This document shows positions 7,874 through 18,378 of a stretch of DNA of 51,796 nt, in pieces. The notes under the pieces were generated by a model that saw nothing but the letters and a program-made list of their open reading frames with translations, searched no databases and was not told the DNA's origin. Each line of letters opens with the position of its first letter. Position 1 is the stretch's first letter. Source of the DNA: Acidimicrobiia bacterium (GTDB lineage: Bacteria; Actinomycetota; Acidimicrobiia; Spongiisociales; UBA5794); the NCBI GenBank assembly GCA_030431785.1, contig JAUIIM010000005.1, forward strand, positions 1 to 51,796, given 5' to 3'. The position numbers and the translations under genes are program-made.

Positions 7874-10033
7874 CTAGTTCATCCGTCGAGGAAGAGCAGA
7901 ACTCCAGATGTGCGCTGCATCTGCAAGGGGGAGTGAGCCAAGGTCGCCGAAGTCGAGGTCAGCACCACCGACGGTTCCAATTCGGCGGCAGTTGACCGGG
8001 GTGATCGGTTCGTGGTGACTCACGACGATGGCGCGCAGTGGTGTCTCGTCGAACAACTCGTCGGCCGAGATGTCGTCGAGTATGACACCGATGCTGGACT
8101 TGATCGCGATCTCGGCCAGCGCCACCGCCAGGCCCCCTGTCGAAATGTCGTGCACCACCGGTGTCCCGCTGGAAGCCAGGTCCGCCACGGAGGTGATCAC
8201 TCGTCGCGCCGTGTCGCCGTCGACATCAGCGGGGCGACCCCGGAGGGAGCCATTGAGGATCCGGTCGAACGCCGAACCCGCCAGGTCACCCTCGGCTTCG
8301 GAACCGATCACCCAGATGCCCATGTCGTGCTCGGCTGCATCGAGTCTCGGCGGTTTCGTCGGGATGTCCTCCGTGAACCCGAGAACGCCTACCACCGGTG
8401 CCGGATAGATGTCGACGCCATCGGTCTGGTTGTAGAACGAAACGTTGCCACCGACCACCGGCAGGTCGAGTTCTTCACACGCCCACGCCATCCCATCGAC
8501 GGCCTCGATGAACTGCCACATGACCTCGGGGTTCTCCGGGTTGCCAAAGTTCAGGTTGTCGACGACCGCATACGGTCGCGTCCCCGTCACGGCGACGTTC
8601 ATCGCGCCTTCGAACACGATTCTCGCCCCACCACGCCGTGGGTCGAGGTAGGTACGGAATGCATCGCCATCGGTAGCGACGGCGAGTCCTTTCGTCGTCC
8701 CCTTGATCCGCATCAACGATCCGTCGTGCCCGGGTTCGACCACCGTGTTGAGGAACAGCATGTGGTCGTACTGCGACGAGATCCACGAGCGATCGCCGAT
8801 CGCGGGATCGTCCAGGAGTGTCCGTAGAGCGTCGACCACATCGACCTCATCGGGGATACTCGGCTCATCAGCCCAGACTTCGTCGAGATAGGAAGGACGT
8901 TCCGCCGGTCGGTCGTAGATCGGGGCATCGTCGGCCAGGGACGCTGCGGGCACCTCGGCGACGAGCTCCCCGTCGGAGAACACTCGCAACTCGGGACCTT
9001 GCGTCACCTCGCCGATGGTCCTGGCGTCGATCTCCCATTTCGATGCGAGGTCGAGGACCGCCTGTTCGTTCTCAGGTGCCACGATCGCGAGCATCCGCTC
9101 CTGCGACTCGGACATGAGGATCTCACCGGGAGTCATGCCTTGTTCGCGAACATGGACGTTGTCCAAGTCGACGTCCATCCCCATCCCGCCGTTCCCGGCC
9201 GTCTCGGAGGTCGCACAGGAGATACCGGCCGCACCGAGATCCTGGATCGCAACGACCAAACCCTCGTCGTACAGCTCGAGGCAGGCCTCGATGAGCTTCT
9301 TCTCCTCGAACGGGTCACCGACTTGGACGTTCGGTCGCTTGCCCTCGTCGCCCTCTTCGAACGACGCAGAGGCGAGGATGGAGGCTCCACCGATACCGTC
9401 GCGTCCGGTGGCGTTCCCGAGCAGGATCGCCTTGTTCCCTTCGCCCGAGGCGGCGGACAGAACGAGCTGTTCCTGCTTGAGGAGACCGAGTGCCATGACG
9501 TTGACGAGCGGGTTCTTCGAAAACCGATCGGCGAACTCGACTTCTCCGCCCAGTGTCGGGACACCGACGGCGTTGCCGTAGCCAGCGATACCGGAGACCA
9601 CCCCCTCCAGCAGGTAGCGATTGTGTGGGTCGTCGAGGGGGCCGAACCGCAAGGGGTCCCAGACTGCGACCGGTCGAGCCCCCATGGTGAACACGTCCCT
9701 GAGGATCCCCCCGACACCGGTCGCGGCGCCTTGATATGGCTCGACGAACGACGGATGGTTGTGACTCTCGATCCTGAGCGCTGCCAACCACCCGTCGCCG
9801 AGATCCACAACCCCGGCGTTCTCGCCCGGGCCGACGACGACCCATGGTTGGTCGGAGCCGAAACGGCCGAGGTGCTTGCGTGACGACTTGTAGGAACAAT
9901 GCTCCGACCACATGACGGAATACATCGCGAGTTCTGCCGGCCGGGGTTCGCGCCCGAGGATCTCACAGACGGAGTCATACTCCTCGTCCGTCATCCCGAG
10001 CTGGATGTGTGCCGGGGTTGCCTCGGTGGTCAT
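7874..10033 (-). CDS. purL: Phosphoribosylformylglycinamidine synthase, PurL subunit
   Basis: This is the small (719 aa) PurL that converts FGAR to FGAM using ATP and ammonia delivered by PurQ, with PurS as third subunit. The N-terminal motif [11 protein letters not shown], the RIESHNHPS segment, the ATP-binding GGASILAS region and the repeated AIRS-like halves are all visible. The gene overlaps purQ by 4 bp (ATGA), so translation of the two is probably coupled, and the three subunits are encoded consecutively. Confidence 0.98.
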   Translation of the reverse strand: MTTEATPAHIQLGMTDEEYDSVCEILGREPRPAELAMYSVMWSEHCSYKSSRKHLGRFGSDQPWVVVGPGENAGVVDLGDGWLAALRIESHNHPSFVEPYQGAATGVGGILRDVFTMGARPVAVWDPLRFGPLDDPHNRYLLEGVVSGIAGYGNAVGVPTLGGEVEFADRFSKNPLVNVMALGLLKQEQLVLSAASGEGNKAILLGNATGRDGIGGASILASASFEEGDEGKRPNVQVGDPFEEKKLIEACLELYDEGLVVAIQDLGAAGISCATSETAGNGGMGMDVDLDNVHVREQGMTPGEILMSESQERMLAIVAPENEQAVLDLASKWEIDARTIGEVTQGPELRVFSDGELVAEVPAASLADDAPIYDRPAERPSYLDEVWADEPSIPDEVDVVDALRTLLDDPAIGDRSWISSQYDHMLFLNTVVEPGHDGSLMRIKGTTKGLAVATDGDAFRTYLDPRRGGARIVFEGAMNVAVTGTRPYAVVDNLNFGNPENPEVMWQFIEAVDGMAWACEELDLPVVGGNVSFYNQTDGVDIYPAPVVGVLGFTEDIPTKPPRLDAAEHDMGIWVIGSEAEGDLAGSAFDRILNGSLRGRPADVDGDTARRVITSVADLASSGTPVVHDISTGGLAVALAEIAIKSSIGVILDDISADELFDETPLRAIVVSHHEPITPVNCRRIGTVGGADLDFGDLGSLPLADAAHIWSSALPRRMN

Positions 10034-10725
10034 GCAGAAAGTGGGGCAGTGACCGACGCTGCGAATGACTCGATCATCACCATGCCGTCGGAAGATCCGA
10101 GGATCGACTCGGCAGCTCGTTCAGGGTGCGGCATGATCGCTGCCACGTTGCGCCGCTCGTTCGTGATGGCGGCGATTGCGTTCGTCGAGCCGTTCGGGTT
10201 GCCCTGCTTGTCGATCGAGCCGTCCGGATTGCTGTACCGAGCGACCACGAGGTCGGCGTTCTCGACATCGTCGATGGCTTCTGCGATGTAGTTGCCTTCG
10301 TAGGAGTTGAGCGGGATACGGAGGACCTGGCCTACCTCGGCACGATTCGTGAGGATGCTGTCCGTCGACTCGACCCGGACATGGATGTGTCTGCAGATGA
10401 ACTTGAGGTCCCGGTTGGCCACCAGCGCACCGGGAAGCAGACCCGCTTCGCACAGGATCTGGAATCCGTTGCAGATGCCGAGGATCGGTGCGCCGAGCGC
10501 TGCGAGACGATCGATCTCGCTCATCACCGGGCTGAACCGTGCGATCGCTCCGGTACGCAGGTAGTCGCCGTGGGCGAACCCTCCAGGCAGGACGACGCCA
10601 TCGGCTCCGGACAGATCCGTCTCTGTGTGCCATACGAGCTCGGTCTCGACGCCGATGAGGTCCAGCGCATGGACGATGTCGTGCTCGCAGTTCGTGCCGG
10701 GGAACACGACGACGGCGACGCTCAT
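10030..10725 (-). CDS. purQ: Phosphoribosylformylglycinamidine synthase, PurQ glutaminase subunit
   Basis: Class I glutamine amidotransferase of 231 aa that releases ammonia for PurL. The nucleophile is Cys85 in GICNGFQ; the His-Glu pair lies in IMPHPER near residue 200. [12 protein letters not shown] at the N-terminus is typical of PurQ. The gene overlaps both neighbours by 4 bp, with purS upstream and purL downstream. Confidence 0.98.
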   Translation of the reverse strand: MSVAVVVFPGTNCEHDIVHALDLIGVETELVWHTETDLSGADGVVLPGGFAHGDYLRTGAIARFSPVMSEIDRLAALGAPILGICNGFQILCEAGLLPGALVANRDLKFICRHIHVRVESTDSILTNRAEVGQVLRIPLNSYEGNYIAEAIDDVENADLVVARYSNPDGSIDKQGNPNGSTNAIAAITNERRNVAAIMPHPERAAESILGSSDGMVMIESFAASVTAPLSA

Positions 10726-10970
10726 GATTCTGACTCCACGGTGTAGGTCTCCATCACGGGGTTTGCGAGGAGCTTCTCACACATCTCGTCGACCGAAGAC
10801 CTGGCGGTGGCCTCGTCGGATGCGTGGATGGTGACCGACACGATCCGACCGAACGACACGTGTTCGACGTCCTCGAAGCCGAGGTCGATCAACGCTTTGC
10901 GTGTCGTCGCCCCCTCGGGATCGGAGAGTCCTGGCTTTCGTTCGATCGTGATACGAAACCGGTGGGTCAC
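10722..10970 (-). CDS. purS: Phosphoribosylformylglycinamidine synthase, PurS subunit
   Basis: The third, small subunit of FGAM synthase (82 aa), which bridges PurL and PurQ. The sequence MTHRFRITIERKPGLSDPEG followed by GATTRKALIDLGF is the PurS signature. The start is the GTG at 10970, which overlaps the purC stop as GTGA; an upstream in-frame start at 11102 would add 44 residues that belong to the overlapping purC frame and is rejected. The length agrees with the family. Confidence 0.95.
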   Translation of the reverse strand: MTHRFRITIERKPGLSDPEGATTRKALIDLGFEDVEHVSFGRIVSVTIHASDEATARSSVDEMCEKLLANPVMETYTVESES

Positions 10971-11857
10971 GAGGCACCGACCTCGTCGAGGTAATCGGTA
11001 AAGGCACGTTCGGTGAGCCGTTCGTAGGCTTCGATGTATCGGTCGGACGTCGCTTGGACGACGTCGTCGGGCATCGCCGGTGCCGGTGGGGTCTTGTCCC
11101 ATCCGTCCTGTGTCTCGAGCCAGTCGCGCACTGGTTGCTTGTCGAACGATGGCATCGTCGCACCCGGTCCCCAGGCATCGGCTGGCCAGTAGCGGGACGA
11201 GTCGGGGGTCAAGACTTCGTCGATCAGGATGATCTCACCGTCGACCATCCCGAATTCGAATTTGGTGTCGGCGAGGATGATGCCCTTCTGCGCCGCGTAG
11301 TCGGCCCCACGGTTGTAGATGTCGAGGGACCGCTGTTTCAGTTCCTCGTAGAGATCGTTCCCGACGAACTCGCGCGCCTCTGCTTCGGTGAGGTTCTCGT
11401 CATGGCCGCTCTCGGCTTTCGTCGCAGGGGTGAAGATCGGTTCCGCCAGCTTGCTCGCCATGTCGAGCCCGTCCGGGAGGTGCTCCGTCGTCGGACCGCC
11501 ACCGGAGGAGTACTCCTTCCACGACGATCCGTACAGGTAGCCGCGGATGACACACTCCATCGGGATGACTTCGGCAGCACGGACGTACATGGAGCGGCCC
11601 GCGTACTTCTCCTGCTGGTCCGGCGTGAGGAAGTCCATCTCGCGGGTGTCGGCCGAGACGAGGTGGTGTGGTGTATCGAGGAGATCGAACCAGTGGAGGG
11701 AGACTCCGGTGAGGACCTGCCCCTTGTGCGGGATATCCTCGCCGAGCACGACGTCGAATGCCGAGATCCGATCCGATGCGACGATCAAGAGATGATCGTC
11801 GTCCACGCGGAAGATCTCTCTGACCTTCCCCGAACCGATGTGCTCCAACGCCGCCAC
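10967..11857 (-). CDS. purC: SAICAR synthetase PurC
   Basis: PurC joins aspartate to CAIR with ATP to form SAICAR. GSGKVREIFRVDDDHLLIVASDRISAFD at the N-terminus (SGKVREIY-type motif, then SDRISAFD), the PMECVIRGY segment and DTKFEFG/LIDEVLTPDSSRYW are all diagnostic. I chose the GTG at 11857 because it begins at the conserved part and because TACCAT lies 7 nt upstream, followed by the same ten bases as before purF. An in-frame start at 11911 would add 18 unrelated residues. First gene of purC-purS-purQ-purL. Confidence 0.96.
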   Translation of the reverse strand: MAALEHIGSGKVREIFRVDDDHLLIVASDRISAFDVVLGEDIPHKGQVLTGVSLHWFDLLDTPHHLVSADTREMDFLTPDQQEKYAGRSMYVRAAEVIPMECVIRGYLYGSSWKEYSSGGGPTTEHLPDGLDMASKLAEPIFTPATKAESGHDENLTEAEAREFVGNDLYEELKQRSLDIYNRGADYAAQKGIILADTKFEFGMVDGEIILIDEVLTPDSSRYWPADAWGPGATMPSFDKQPVRDWLETQDGWDKTPPAPAMPDDVVQATSDRYIEAYERLTERAFTDYLDEVGAS

Positions 11858-11864
11858 GAGTGCG

Positions 11865-11870
11865 ATGGTA
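11865..11870 (-). promoter_or_regulatory. -10 box of the purC operon, leaderless geometry
   Basis: TACCAT on the minus strand, then CGCACTC, then the GTG start. The purF start is preceded by TACACT and the identical CGCACTC-GTG, so the two pur promoters share sequence through +3. A purine-rich stretch lies upstream of the -10 and is probably not a ribosome binding site. Confidence 0.55.
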
Positions 11871-11910
11871 CTCCCTCCGGGAGATCTCCCAACCCTCGGT
11901 TGGGGATTCA

Positions 11911-11937
11911 AGATCCCAGATCTCAGACCTCAAATCC
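11911..11937. repeat. Degenerate heptamer array (CCAGATT/GATCTCA family)
   Basis: Four imperfect 7-bp units (agatccc, agatctc, agacctc, aaatccc) sit in the divergent gap between purC and the globin gene, upstream of the globin -10 box. Confidence 0.5.
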
Positions 11938-11954
11938 CTCTCCCGGCTCTGCGA

Positions 11955-11960
11955 TACCCT
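11955..11960 (+). promoter_or_regulatory. -10 box of globin gene, leaderless geometry
   Basis: TACCCT with 7 nt to the ATG at 11968; no ribosome binding site between. Confidence 0.5.
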
Positions 11961-11967
11961 CATCGGT

Positions 11968-12423
11968 ATGGATCAGACGACGCACCCGTGGGGAGATGCG
12001 GCGACGCCGTTCGAGGCTCTCGGTGGGGAGCCGGTGATTCGGTCGATCGTCGAGGACTTCTACGACCTCATCGATGCGGAGGCGCCGGTACTTCGGGCGA
12101 TGCTGCCCAAGGACGATTCCACCTCACGTCGCAAGCTCGGGGACTATCTGGTGGAGTGGACCGGTGGACCAGCGCTGTACACACCGGTTCGTGGTCATCC
12201 ACGTATGCGCATGCGCCACATGCCCTTCGTCATCGCACAGTCGGATGCACAGGAGTGGCTCGACTGTATGAGGCGGGCTCTCGACATGAACGATGTGGAG
12301 GGTGATGTGCGGGCATTCCTCGACCAACGCATCGAGCAACTTGCGTGGCACATGGTGAACGCCGACGACGACGATCCGAAGACGGCGGAGCGACGTCGCC
12401 TGACGCTGAATCCCGGCTCCTGA
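11968..12423 (+). CDS. Group II truncated hemoglobin
   Basis: A 151-residue 2-over-2 globin of the trHbO type. The proximal F8 His84 sits in HPRMRMRHMPF, the expected group II motif; Tyr32 is the likely B10 residue and Trp97 the G8 tryptophan, both typical of the group. It should bind heme and O2/NO in the cytoplasm; whether it carries oxygen, detoxifies NO or transfers electrons cannot be read from sequence. It is transcribed away from purC and followed after 104 nt by the YCII gene, with a set of mutually complementary arms between them. Confidence 0.92.
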   Translation: MDQTTHPWGDAATPFEALGGEPVIRSIVEDFYDLIDAEAPVLRAMLPKDDSTSRRKLGDYLVEWTGGPALYTPVRGHPRMRMRHMPFVIAQSDAQEWLDCMRRALDMNDVEGDVRAFLDQRIEQLAWHMVNADDDDPKTAERRRLTLNPGS

Positions 12424-12447
12424 TCACGACACGTGTGGTGTCCAGTA

Positions 12448-12507
12448 GCGGGATGTCGAATCCCGCACTCGGCGATCGTCAGTAGGGTGAGTGCGGGGAT
12501 TCCGCAC
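12448..12507 (+). promoter_or_regulatory. Four-arm alternative hairpin region in the globin-YCII gap
   Basis: Arm 1 GCGGGA (12448-12453) pairs with arm 2 TCCCGC (12461-12466). Arm 2 in its longer form GAATCCCGCAC (12458-12468) pairs with arm 3 GTGCGGGGATTC (12491-12502, one bulge). Arm 3 GTGCGG (12491-12496) pairs with arm 4 CCGCAC (12502-12507). Hairpins 1:2 plus 3:4 exclude 2:3. A TAGGGT box (12483-12488) lies in the loop of 2:3. It may be a terminator for the globin gene, an attenuator, or an operator. Confidence 0.45.
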
Positions 12508-12527
12508 CGGATCACAAGGAGCGAGCG

Positions 12528-12899
12528 ATGAACCAGTACATGCTTTCCGTGCACGCCGGCGGAGAAGACGCACAACCCACGTCCCAGCCGACACCTGACG
12601 AGATGCAGGCGTACATGCAGCAGATCGCCGACCTCGAACAAGAGATGGACGATGCCGGGGTCTTCGTCTTCGGTGGGGCTCTAAAGGGACCCGAGTCGTC
12701 AGCCGTCGCCCGTGGAGACTCGGCGAGGGTGGTCGACGGACCATTCATCGAGACGAAGGAACACCTCGCCGGGTTCTACCTCATCAACGCTCCGGATGTC
12801 GGTGCAGCCCATGAGTGGGCCACCCGGGTTTCGAGTGTGGTCGGGAAACCGATCGAGGTCCGCCCGTTTGCAGCGACGGGTCGAGTCCAGGTCGGGTAG
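12528..12899 (+). CDS. YCII-related (DGPF) domain protein
   Basis: A 123-residue single-domain protein with the family signature VVDGPFIETKEHLAGFYLI and a conserved N-terminal MNQYMLSVHAG strand. Members have a dimeric alpha/beta ferredoxin-like fold; catalytic roles are mostly unproven. The start is supported by AAGGAG six nt upstream (12516-12521). It is followed after 8 nt by yjbQ and is probably cotranscribed with it. Confidence 0.88.
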   Translation: MNQYMLSVHAGGEDAQPTSQPTPDEMQAYMQQIADLEQEMDDAGVFVFGGALKGPESSAVARGDSARVVDGPFIETKEHLAGFYLINAPDVGAAHEWATRVSSVVGKPIEVRPFAATGRVQVG

Positions 12900-12907
12900 C
12901 GCGTCCC

Positions 12908-13315
12908 ATGAAATCGACTGAGATCACGATCGAGACTGGGCACCGGTCCGTGGTTGCGGACATCACCGACGAGGTGCGGTCGTTCTGTTCCGGTGAAGGC
13001 GATGGGTTGGTCTCCGTGTTCGTTCCGCATGCGACGGCGGGAATCGCGATCTTCGAGACCGGAGCGGGATCCGACGTCGACGTCCTCAACGCGATCGACG
13101 ACCTGTTGCCTCGTGACGGCGACCGTTGGCGTCACGAGCACGGGACCCCCGGTCATGGCCGCGATCATGTGTTGCCGGCTTTCGTCGCCCCGTCGATCAC
13201 CATTCCCGTCATCGATGGTCAGCCGCAACTCGGCACCTGGCAATCGGTGGTGCTCATCGACACCAATGTCGACAATCAGTCCCGCCGCATCCGCCTGTCG
13301 TTCATCGCGGGCTGA
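12908..13315 (+). CDS. YjbQ/UPF0047 family protein
   Basis: A 135-residue protein with the family motifs VFVPHATAGIAI, WRHEH, and SITIPVIDGQPQLGTWQSVVLID. Escherichia coli YjbQ has weak thiamine-phosphate synthase activity when overproduced; the true role is open. The ATG at 12908 lies just after the YCII stop; earlier in-frame starts run into that gene. The reading frame ends just before a long palindrome shared as 3' boundary with purB. A paralogue lies at 17854. Confidence 0.88.
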   Translation: MKSTEITIETGHRSVVADITDEVRSFCSGEGDGLVSVFVPHATAGIAIFETGAGSDVDVLNAIDDLLPRDGDRWRHEHGTPGHGRDHVLPAFVAPSITIPVIDGQPQLGTWQSVVLIDTNVDNQSRRIRLSFIAG

Positions 13316-13320
13316 GCAAC

Positions 13321-13370
13321 GCAACCCAGAGCTAGGTTGGTGAATATTCACGGTTCTAGCTCTGGGTTGC
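13321..13370. terminator. 50-bp near-perfect palindrome between convergent yjbQ and purB
   Basis: Perfect 15-bp inverted arms GCAACCCAGAGCTAG (13321-13335) and CTAGCTCTGGGTTGC (13356-13370) enclose a perfect 12-bp palindrome GTGAATATTCAC (13340-13351), offset by 4-nt spacers. It fills the 65-nt gap between stop codons and would fold on either transcript, so a bidirectional terminator is the simplest reading. There is no T-tract. The inner palindrome is not needed for a terminator. Confidence 0.65.
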
Positions 13371-13380
13371 AACCGAGGAG

Positions 13381-14676
13381 TCAGAGGTCGGTTTCCTTGA
13401 GGCGTTCGAAGACGATGTCGGCGTTGCGGAGGAACCGCTCGATCGTGAAGCACTCCGCCAGCACATCGTCATCGAGGGCGACATCGGGATCGACGCGGAG
13501 ATGCTCGATCAACGTGCCGCCCTCGTCCCACGTCTTCATGGCGTTGCGCTGAACGAGGCGATACGCCTCGTCGCGGGTCATGCCGGTGTCGATCAGCGAA
13601 AGCAAGACTGCCTGTGAGTAGACCAGTCCGCGTGTTGATTCCAGGTTCTCCGCGAGTCGTCCGGTGTCGACGACGAGGTTGTCGATGATCCGTGTCAGGC
13701 GACGCAGGGCGTAGTGAAGCAGCCCGGTGGCGTCCGGGACGATGATGCGTTCGACGGACGAGTGCGAGATGTCCCGCTCGTGCCACAAGGCGACGTTCTC
13801 GAGGCCCGCAGATGCGTAGCCGCGGAGCACCCGTGCCACACCGGTCAGGTTCTCCGAGGCGATCGGGTTGCGCTTGTGGGGCATCGCAGACGAACCCTTC
13901 TGTCCCTTTCTGAATGCCTCGCGCGCTTCTCCCACCTCGGAGCGTTGGAGGTGTCTGATCTCGGTGGCAAACCGCTCGATCGTCGCCCCGATCCCCGCGA
14001 TCACTGACAGGTAGTGCGCGTGGCGATCCCTCGGGATGACCTGTGTGCTCGCGGGTTCGATGCCGATTCCCAGATGTGAGCACACGTACTGCTCGATCGA
14101 TGGGGGAGTATGGGCGTACGTCCCGACGGCGCCCGAGATCTTGCCGAACGAGACTCCGGCGACCGCATCGACCAGGCGTTCGTGGTCGCGATGCAGTTCG
14201 AACGCCCAGTTGGCCAGCTTCAGCCCGAACGATGTCGGTTCCGCCCAGATGCCGTGCGTGCGGCCCAGGGACGGTGTGTCTTTGAACTCGAACGAGCGTC
14301 GTTTCACGACGGTGAACAGGTCGCTCACCGCCGCGAGCAGCAGTTCGCCGGATTCCTTCAAGAGGACCCCTGATGCCGTGTCGAGGACATCCGAGGATGT
14401 CAGCCCGAAGTGGATCCATTCGCCTCCCGTCTCGACGGATTCGGCGAGTAGGTCGACGAACGCTGCGACGTCGTGGTTCGTGGTCTTCTCGCGTTCGAGC
14501 CATTCGTCCTCATCGACCTCGGGAGCCCGACGGGCCGCTTCGGCGGCGGCTTGTGGGGCGACACCTTCGGCCACCCACGCCTCGACCACGAGGGTTTCGA
14601 CCTCCTTCCAGACGGCGAGCTTCCGCTCGTCCGACCAGACGGCCGACATCTCAGGGGTCGAGTAGCGCTCGATCAT
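13381..14676 (-). CDS. purB: Adenylosuccinate lyase PurB
   Basis: PurB acts twice in purine synthesis: it cleaves SAICAR to AICAR and adenylosuccinate to AMP. The fumarase/aspartase signature SSAMPHKRNPIASEN is intact, with HFGLTSSDVLDTA and the TKRSLEF-like region as further landmarks; 431 aa is normal. The start overlaps the purE stop by 4 bp (ATGA). Last gene of the purA-purD-purE-purB block. Confidence 0.98.
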   Translation of the reverse strand: MIERYSTPEMSAVWSDERKLAVWKEVETLVVEAWVAEGVAPQAAAEAARRAPEVDEDEWLEREKTTNHDVAAFVDLLAESVETGGEWIHFGLTSSDVLDTASGVLLKESGELLLAAVSDLFTVVKRRSFEFKDTPSLGRTHGIWAEPTSFGLKLANWAFELHRDHERLVDAVAGVSFGKISGAVGTYAHTPPSIEQYVCSHLGIGIEPASTQVIPRDRHAHYLSVIAGIGATIERFATEIRHLQRSEVGEAREAFRKGQKGSSAMPHKRNPIASENLTGVARVLRGYASAGLENVALWHERDISHSSVERIIVPDATGLLHYALRRLTRIIDNLVVDTGRLAENLESTRGLVYSQAVLLSLIDTGMTRDEAYRLVQRNAMKTWDEGGTLIEHLRVDPDVALDDDVLAECFTIERFLRNADIVFERLKETDL

Positions 14677-15119
14677 CCGGCGAGGCCAGCCCGGTAGTCA
14701 GCGAGCTTCGCTGCAACTCCCTCATCGGACACGGACACGATCGATGCGGCGAGGTAGGCAGCGTTTGCAGCCGAGTCGATGGCCACTGTGGCGACCGGAA
14801 TGCCTGTCGGCATTTGCACCGTGGCGTACAACGCATCGAGCCCGCCGAGACCACCGGCCGCAATGGGGACGCCGATGATCGGAAGGGTCGAATGAGCCGC
14901 AGCTGCGCCGGCGAGGTGGGCCGCCTTCCCTGCGCCACAGATGATCACACCGAAACCGTTGTCCCGAGCGTTCGAGCAGAACGCGGCGACCTTGGCGGGT
15001 GTTCGATGCGCCGACATCACATGTACTTCGTGCTCGATTCCGAACTCCTCGAGGACGCTGGTGGCGGCCTCCATCTTCGGCATGTCCTTGTCAGATCCCA
15101 TGAGAATGGCGACCTTCAT
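14673..15119 (-). CDS. purE: N5-carboxyaminoimidazole ribonucleotide mutase PurE
   Basis: PurE rearranges N5-CAIR to CAIR. Signature elements are [32 protein letters not shown] and PIIGVPI. I start it at the ATG at 15119 (148 aa), which has GAGAGGAG upstream and overlaps the purD stop as ATGA; an in-frame start at 15161 would add 14 residues with no homology. Class I PurE normally needs PurK, which is not in this window. Confidence 0.96.
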   Translation of the reverse strand: MKVAILMGSDKDMPKMEAATSVLEEFGIEHEVHVMSAHRTPAKVAAFCSNARDNGFGVIICGAGKAAHLAGAAAAHSTLPIIGVPIAAGGLGGLDALYATVQMPTGIPVATVAIDSAANAAYLAASIVSVSDEGVAAKLADYRAGLAG

Positions 15120-16381
15120 TGTGACTCCTCTCTCTTGGCGATATCGGTTCGGTACTGACACCCGTCGAACGTCACGTTCCGCACGGTGTCGTAGGTCCGT
15201 TGTCGTGCTTGTTGGATTGTCGCACCCATCCCGACGATGTTCACAACCCGCCCACCGCTGGTGACGAGTTGGCCGGTTGCATCGATTCGTGTGCCTGCAT
15301 GGAACACGAGGGACCCGTCGGGCTGTGCCAGGCCTTCGATTCGGTCGCCCTTACGGGGTGCGGACGGATACCCGTTGGCCGCCAGCACCACGTTTACGGT
15401 TGCCGTGTCGGTCCATTCGAGCTGGGTGTCGGCGAACCCCTCCTGAAGACCGGTCGCGATGGTTCCGAGCAGGTCGGAGGCGAGCCGCGGCATCAGGGCC
15501 TGTGTCTCGGGATCGCCGAGTCGGCAGTTGAATTCGACCACCCGTGGACCCGTGTCGGTCAGCATCAGCCCGACGTAGAGGAACCCTGTGTAGTCGATCC
15601 CACGTCGGGACAGCTCCGCAAGAGTCGGGATTGCGACCTCGGCGGTCGTCCACTCCACGACGTTCTGGGGCAGGTCCGGTACAGGGGAGTAGGACCCCAT
15701 CCCGCCGGTGTTCGGTCCGTCGTCACCCTCGAGTAGCCGCTTGTAGTCGCGTGCCGGTTCGAACGGGACAGCCACACCGTCGGCGCATAGGAAGAACACG
15801 GAGAGCTCGTCGCCCTCCATGAACTCCTCGATTACGACCGATGCTCCTGCCTCCCCGAACCTCCCGCCCAGGCAATCCTCTGCCCAACCGATGGCGGCCC
15901 GCCGGCTCGATGTGACCAGTACCCCTTTGCCGGCAGCGAGACCGTCGGCCTTCACGACGTACGGTCCGGCATATGAATTGAGGTAGTCGACGGTCGCATC
16001 GAGATCGGTGAACGTCTCGGAGCCTGCAGTCGGCACGCCTGCGGCGTCCATCACTTCGTTCGCAAAGGACTTGGACGCCTCGAGTCGTGCACCATCTGCC
16101 CCGGGACCGAACACGTCGATCCCTGTTTCCCGTAACGCATCCGCTACCCCCGCCGCCAGTGGTGCTTCCGGTCCGATGATCACGAGATCGACAGACTCGC
16201 GTGTGGCAAAGCTGACGACAGCAGCGGGGTCGTTAGGGTCGGTGTCGGTCTCGATGCGTCCCAACTCGGCCAACCCGGGGTTGCCGGGGCACGAGATCAG
16301 CTCCGTGAGAAGCGGTGACTGGGAGATCTTCCAACCGATGGCGTGCTCACGCCCTCCACCGCCGAGGAGTAGTACCCGCAT
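15116..16381 (-). CDS. purD: Phosphoribosylamine-glycine ligase PurD
   Basis: PurD attaches glycine to phosphoribosylamine, the step after PurF. It has the ATP-grasp fold: MRVLLLGGGGREHAIGWK at the start, PYVVKADGLAAGKGVLV, and VVEFNCRLGDPETQALMPRL near the metal site. The ATG at 16381 begins exactly at the conserved N-terminus, 2 nt after the purA stop; a longer frame to 16561 would overlap purA by about 180 nt and is rejected. Length 421 aa is normal. Confidence 0.97.
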   Translation of the reverse strand: MRVLLLGGGGREHAIGWKISQSPLLTELISCPGNPGLAELGRIETDTDPNDPAAVVSFATRESVDLVIIGPEAPLAAGVADALRETGIDVFGPGADGARLEASKSFANEVMDAAGVPTAGSETFTDLDATVDYLNSYAGPYVVKADGLAAGKGVLVTSSRRAAIGWAEDCLGGRFGEAGASVVIEEFMEGDELSVFFLCADGVAVPFEPARDYKRLLEGDDGPNTGGMGSYSPVPDLPQNVVEWTTAEVAIPTLAELSRRGIDYTGFLYVGLMLTDTGPRVVEFNCRLGDPETQALMPRLASDLLGTIATGLQEGFADTQLEWTDTATVNVVLAANGYPSAPRKGDRIEGLAQPDGSLVFHAGTRIDATGQLVTSGGRVVNIVGMGATIQQARQRTYDTVRNVTFDGCQYRTDIAKREESQ

Positions 16382-16383
16382 CC

Positions 16384-17829
<1,446 letters not shown>

Positions 17830-17853
17830 TCAGCGATTTCGAACGGAGCGTCC

Positions 17854-18378
17854 GTGGACGACCAGATCGCCACCAGAAAAGCAACTCTCGATCCGGCTAC
17901 CGCACCGGTGGTGCTTGCCGTCTCCGAGACGCCACCCACCCGGACCGAAGCGCTCCACATCCACACGACGGCGTCAAACGAGTTCTGGGATGTCACCGAT
18001 GTCGTTCGGGCCGTTGCCAAGCGGTCGAAGGTCACACACGGTCAGGTGACCGTGTACACCCCGCACACGACGACCACGATCGTGATCAACGAATCGGAGA
18101 CGGGGTTCCTCAACGACTTTCGACGCACGATCGGCTCGCTCGTTCCCGAGGACACCTACTACGAGCACGACGATCACTCGGTGCGCACCGAGAATCTCCA
18201 GGAAGACGAGTTCATCAACGGTCACGCCCATGTGCGTCAGCTGTTGACGGGACAGCCGTCGGTCACGGTACCGATCGTCGATGGTGAGGTCCTTCTCGGT
18301 CAGTGGCAGCGAGTGCTGTTCGCCGAACTCGACCAGGCCCGCGAACGCCGCCTCTTCGTACACGCGCAAGGATCCTGA
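17854..18378 (+). CDS. YjbQ/UPF0047 family protein, second paralogue
   Basis: 174 residues with the family motifs VYTPHTTTTIVINE, the His-rich DTYYEHDDHSVRTENL, NGHAHVRQLL, and SVTVPIVDGEVLLGQWQRV. It has an extra N-terminal segment of about 30 residues compared with the paralogue at 12908, and keeps more of the canonical His residues. The GTG at 17854 has GGAG five nt upstream; longer in-frame starts run through repeat DNA. A 13-bp hairpin begins in its last codons and spans its stop. Confidence 0.85.
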   Translation: MDDQIATRKATLDPATAPVVLAVSETPPTRTEALHIHTTASNEFWDVTDVVRAVAKRSKVTHGQVTVYTPHTTTTIVINESETGFLNDFRRTIGSLVPEDTYYEHDDHSVRTENLQEDEFINGHAHVRQLLTGQPSVTVPIVDGEVLLGQWQRVLFAELDQARERRLFVHAQGS

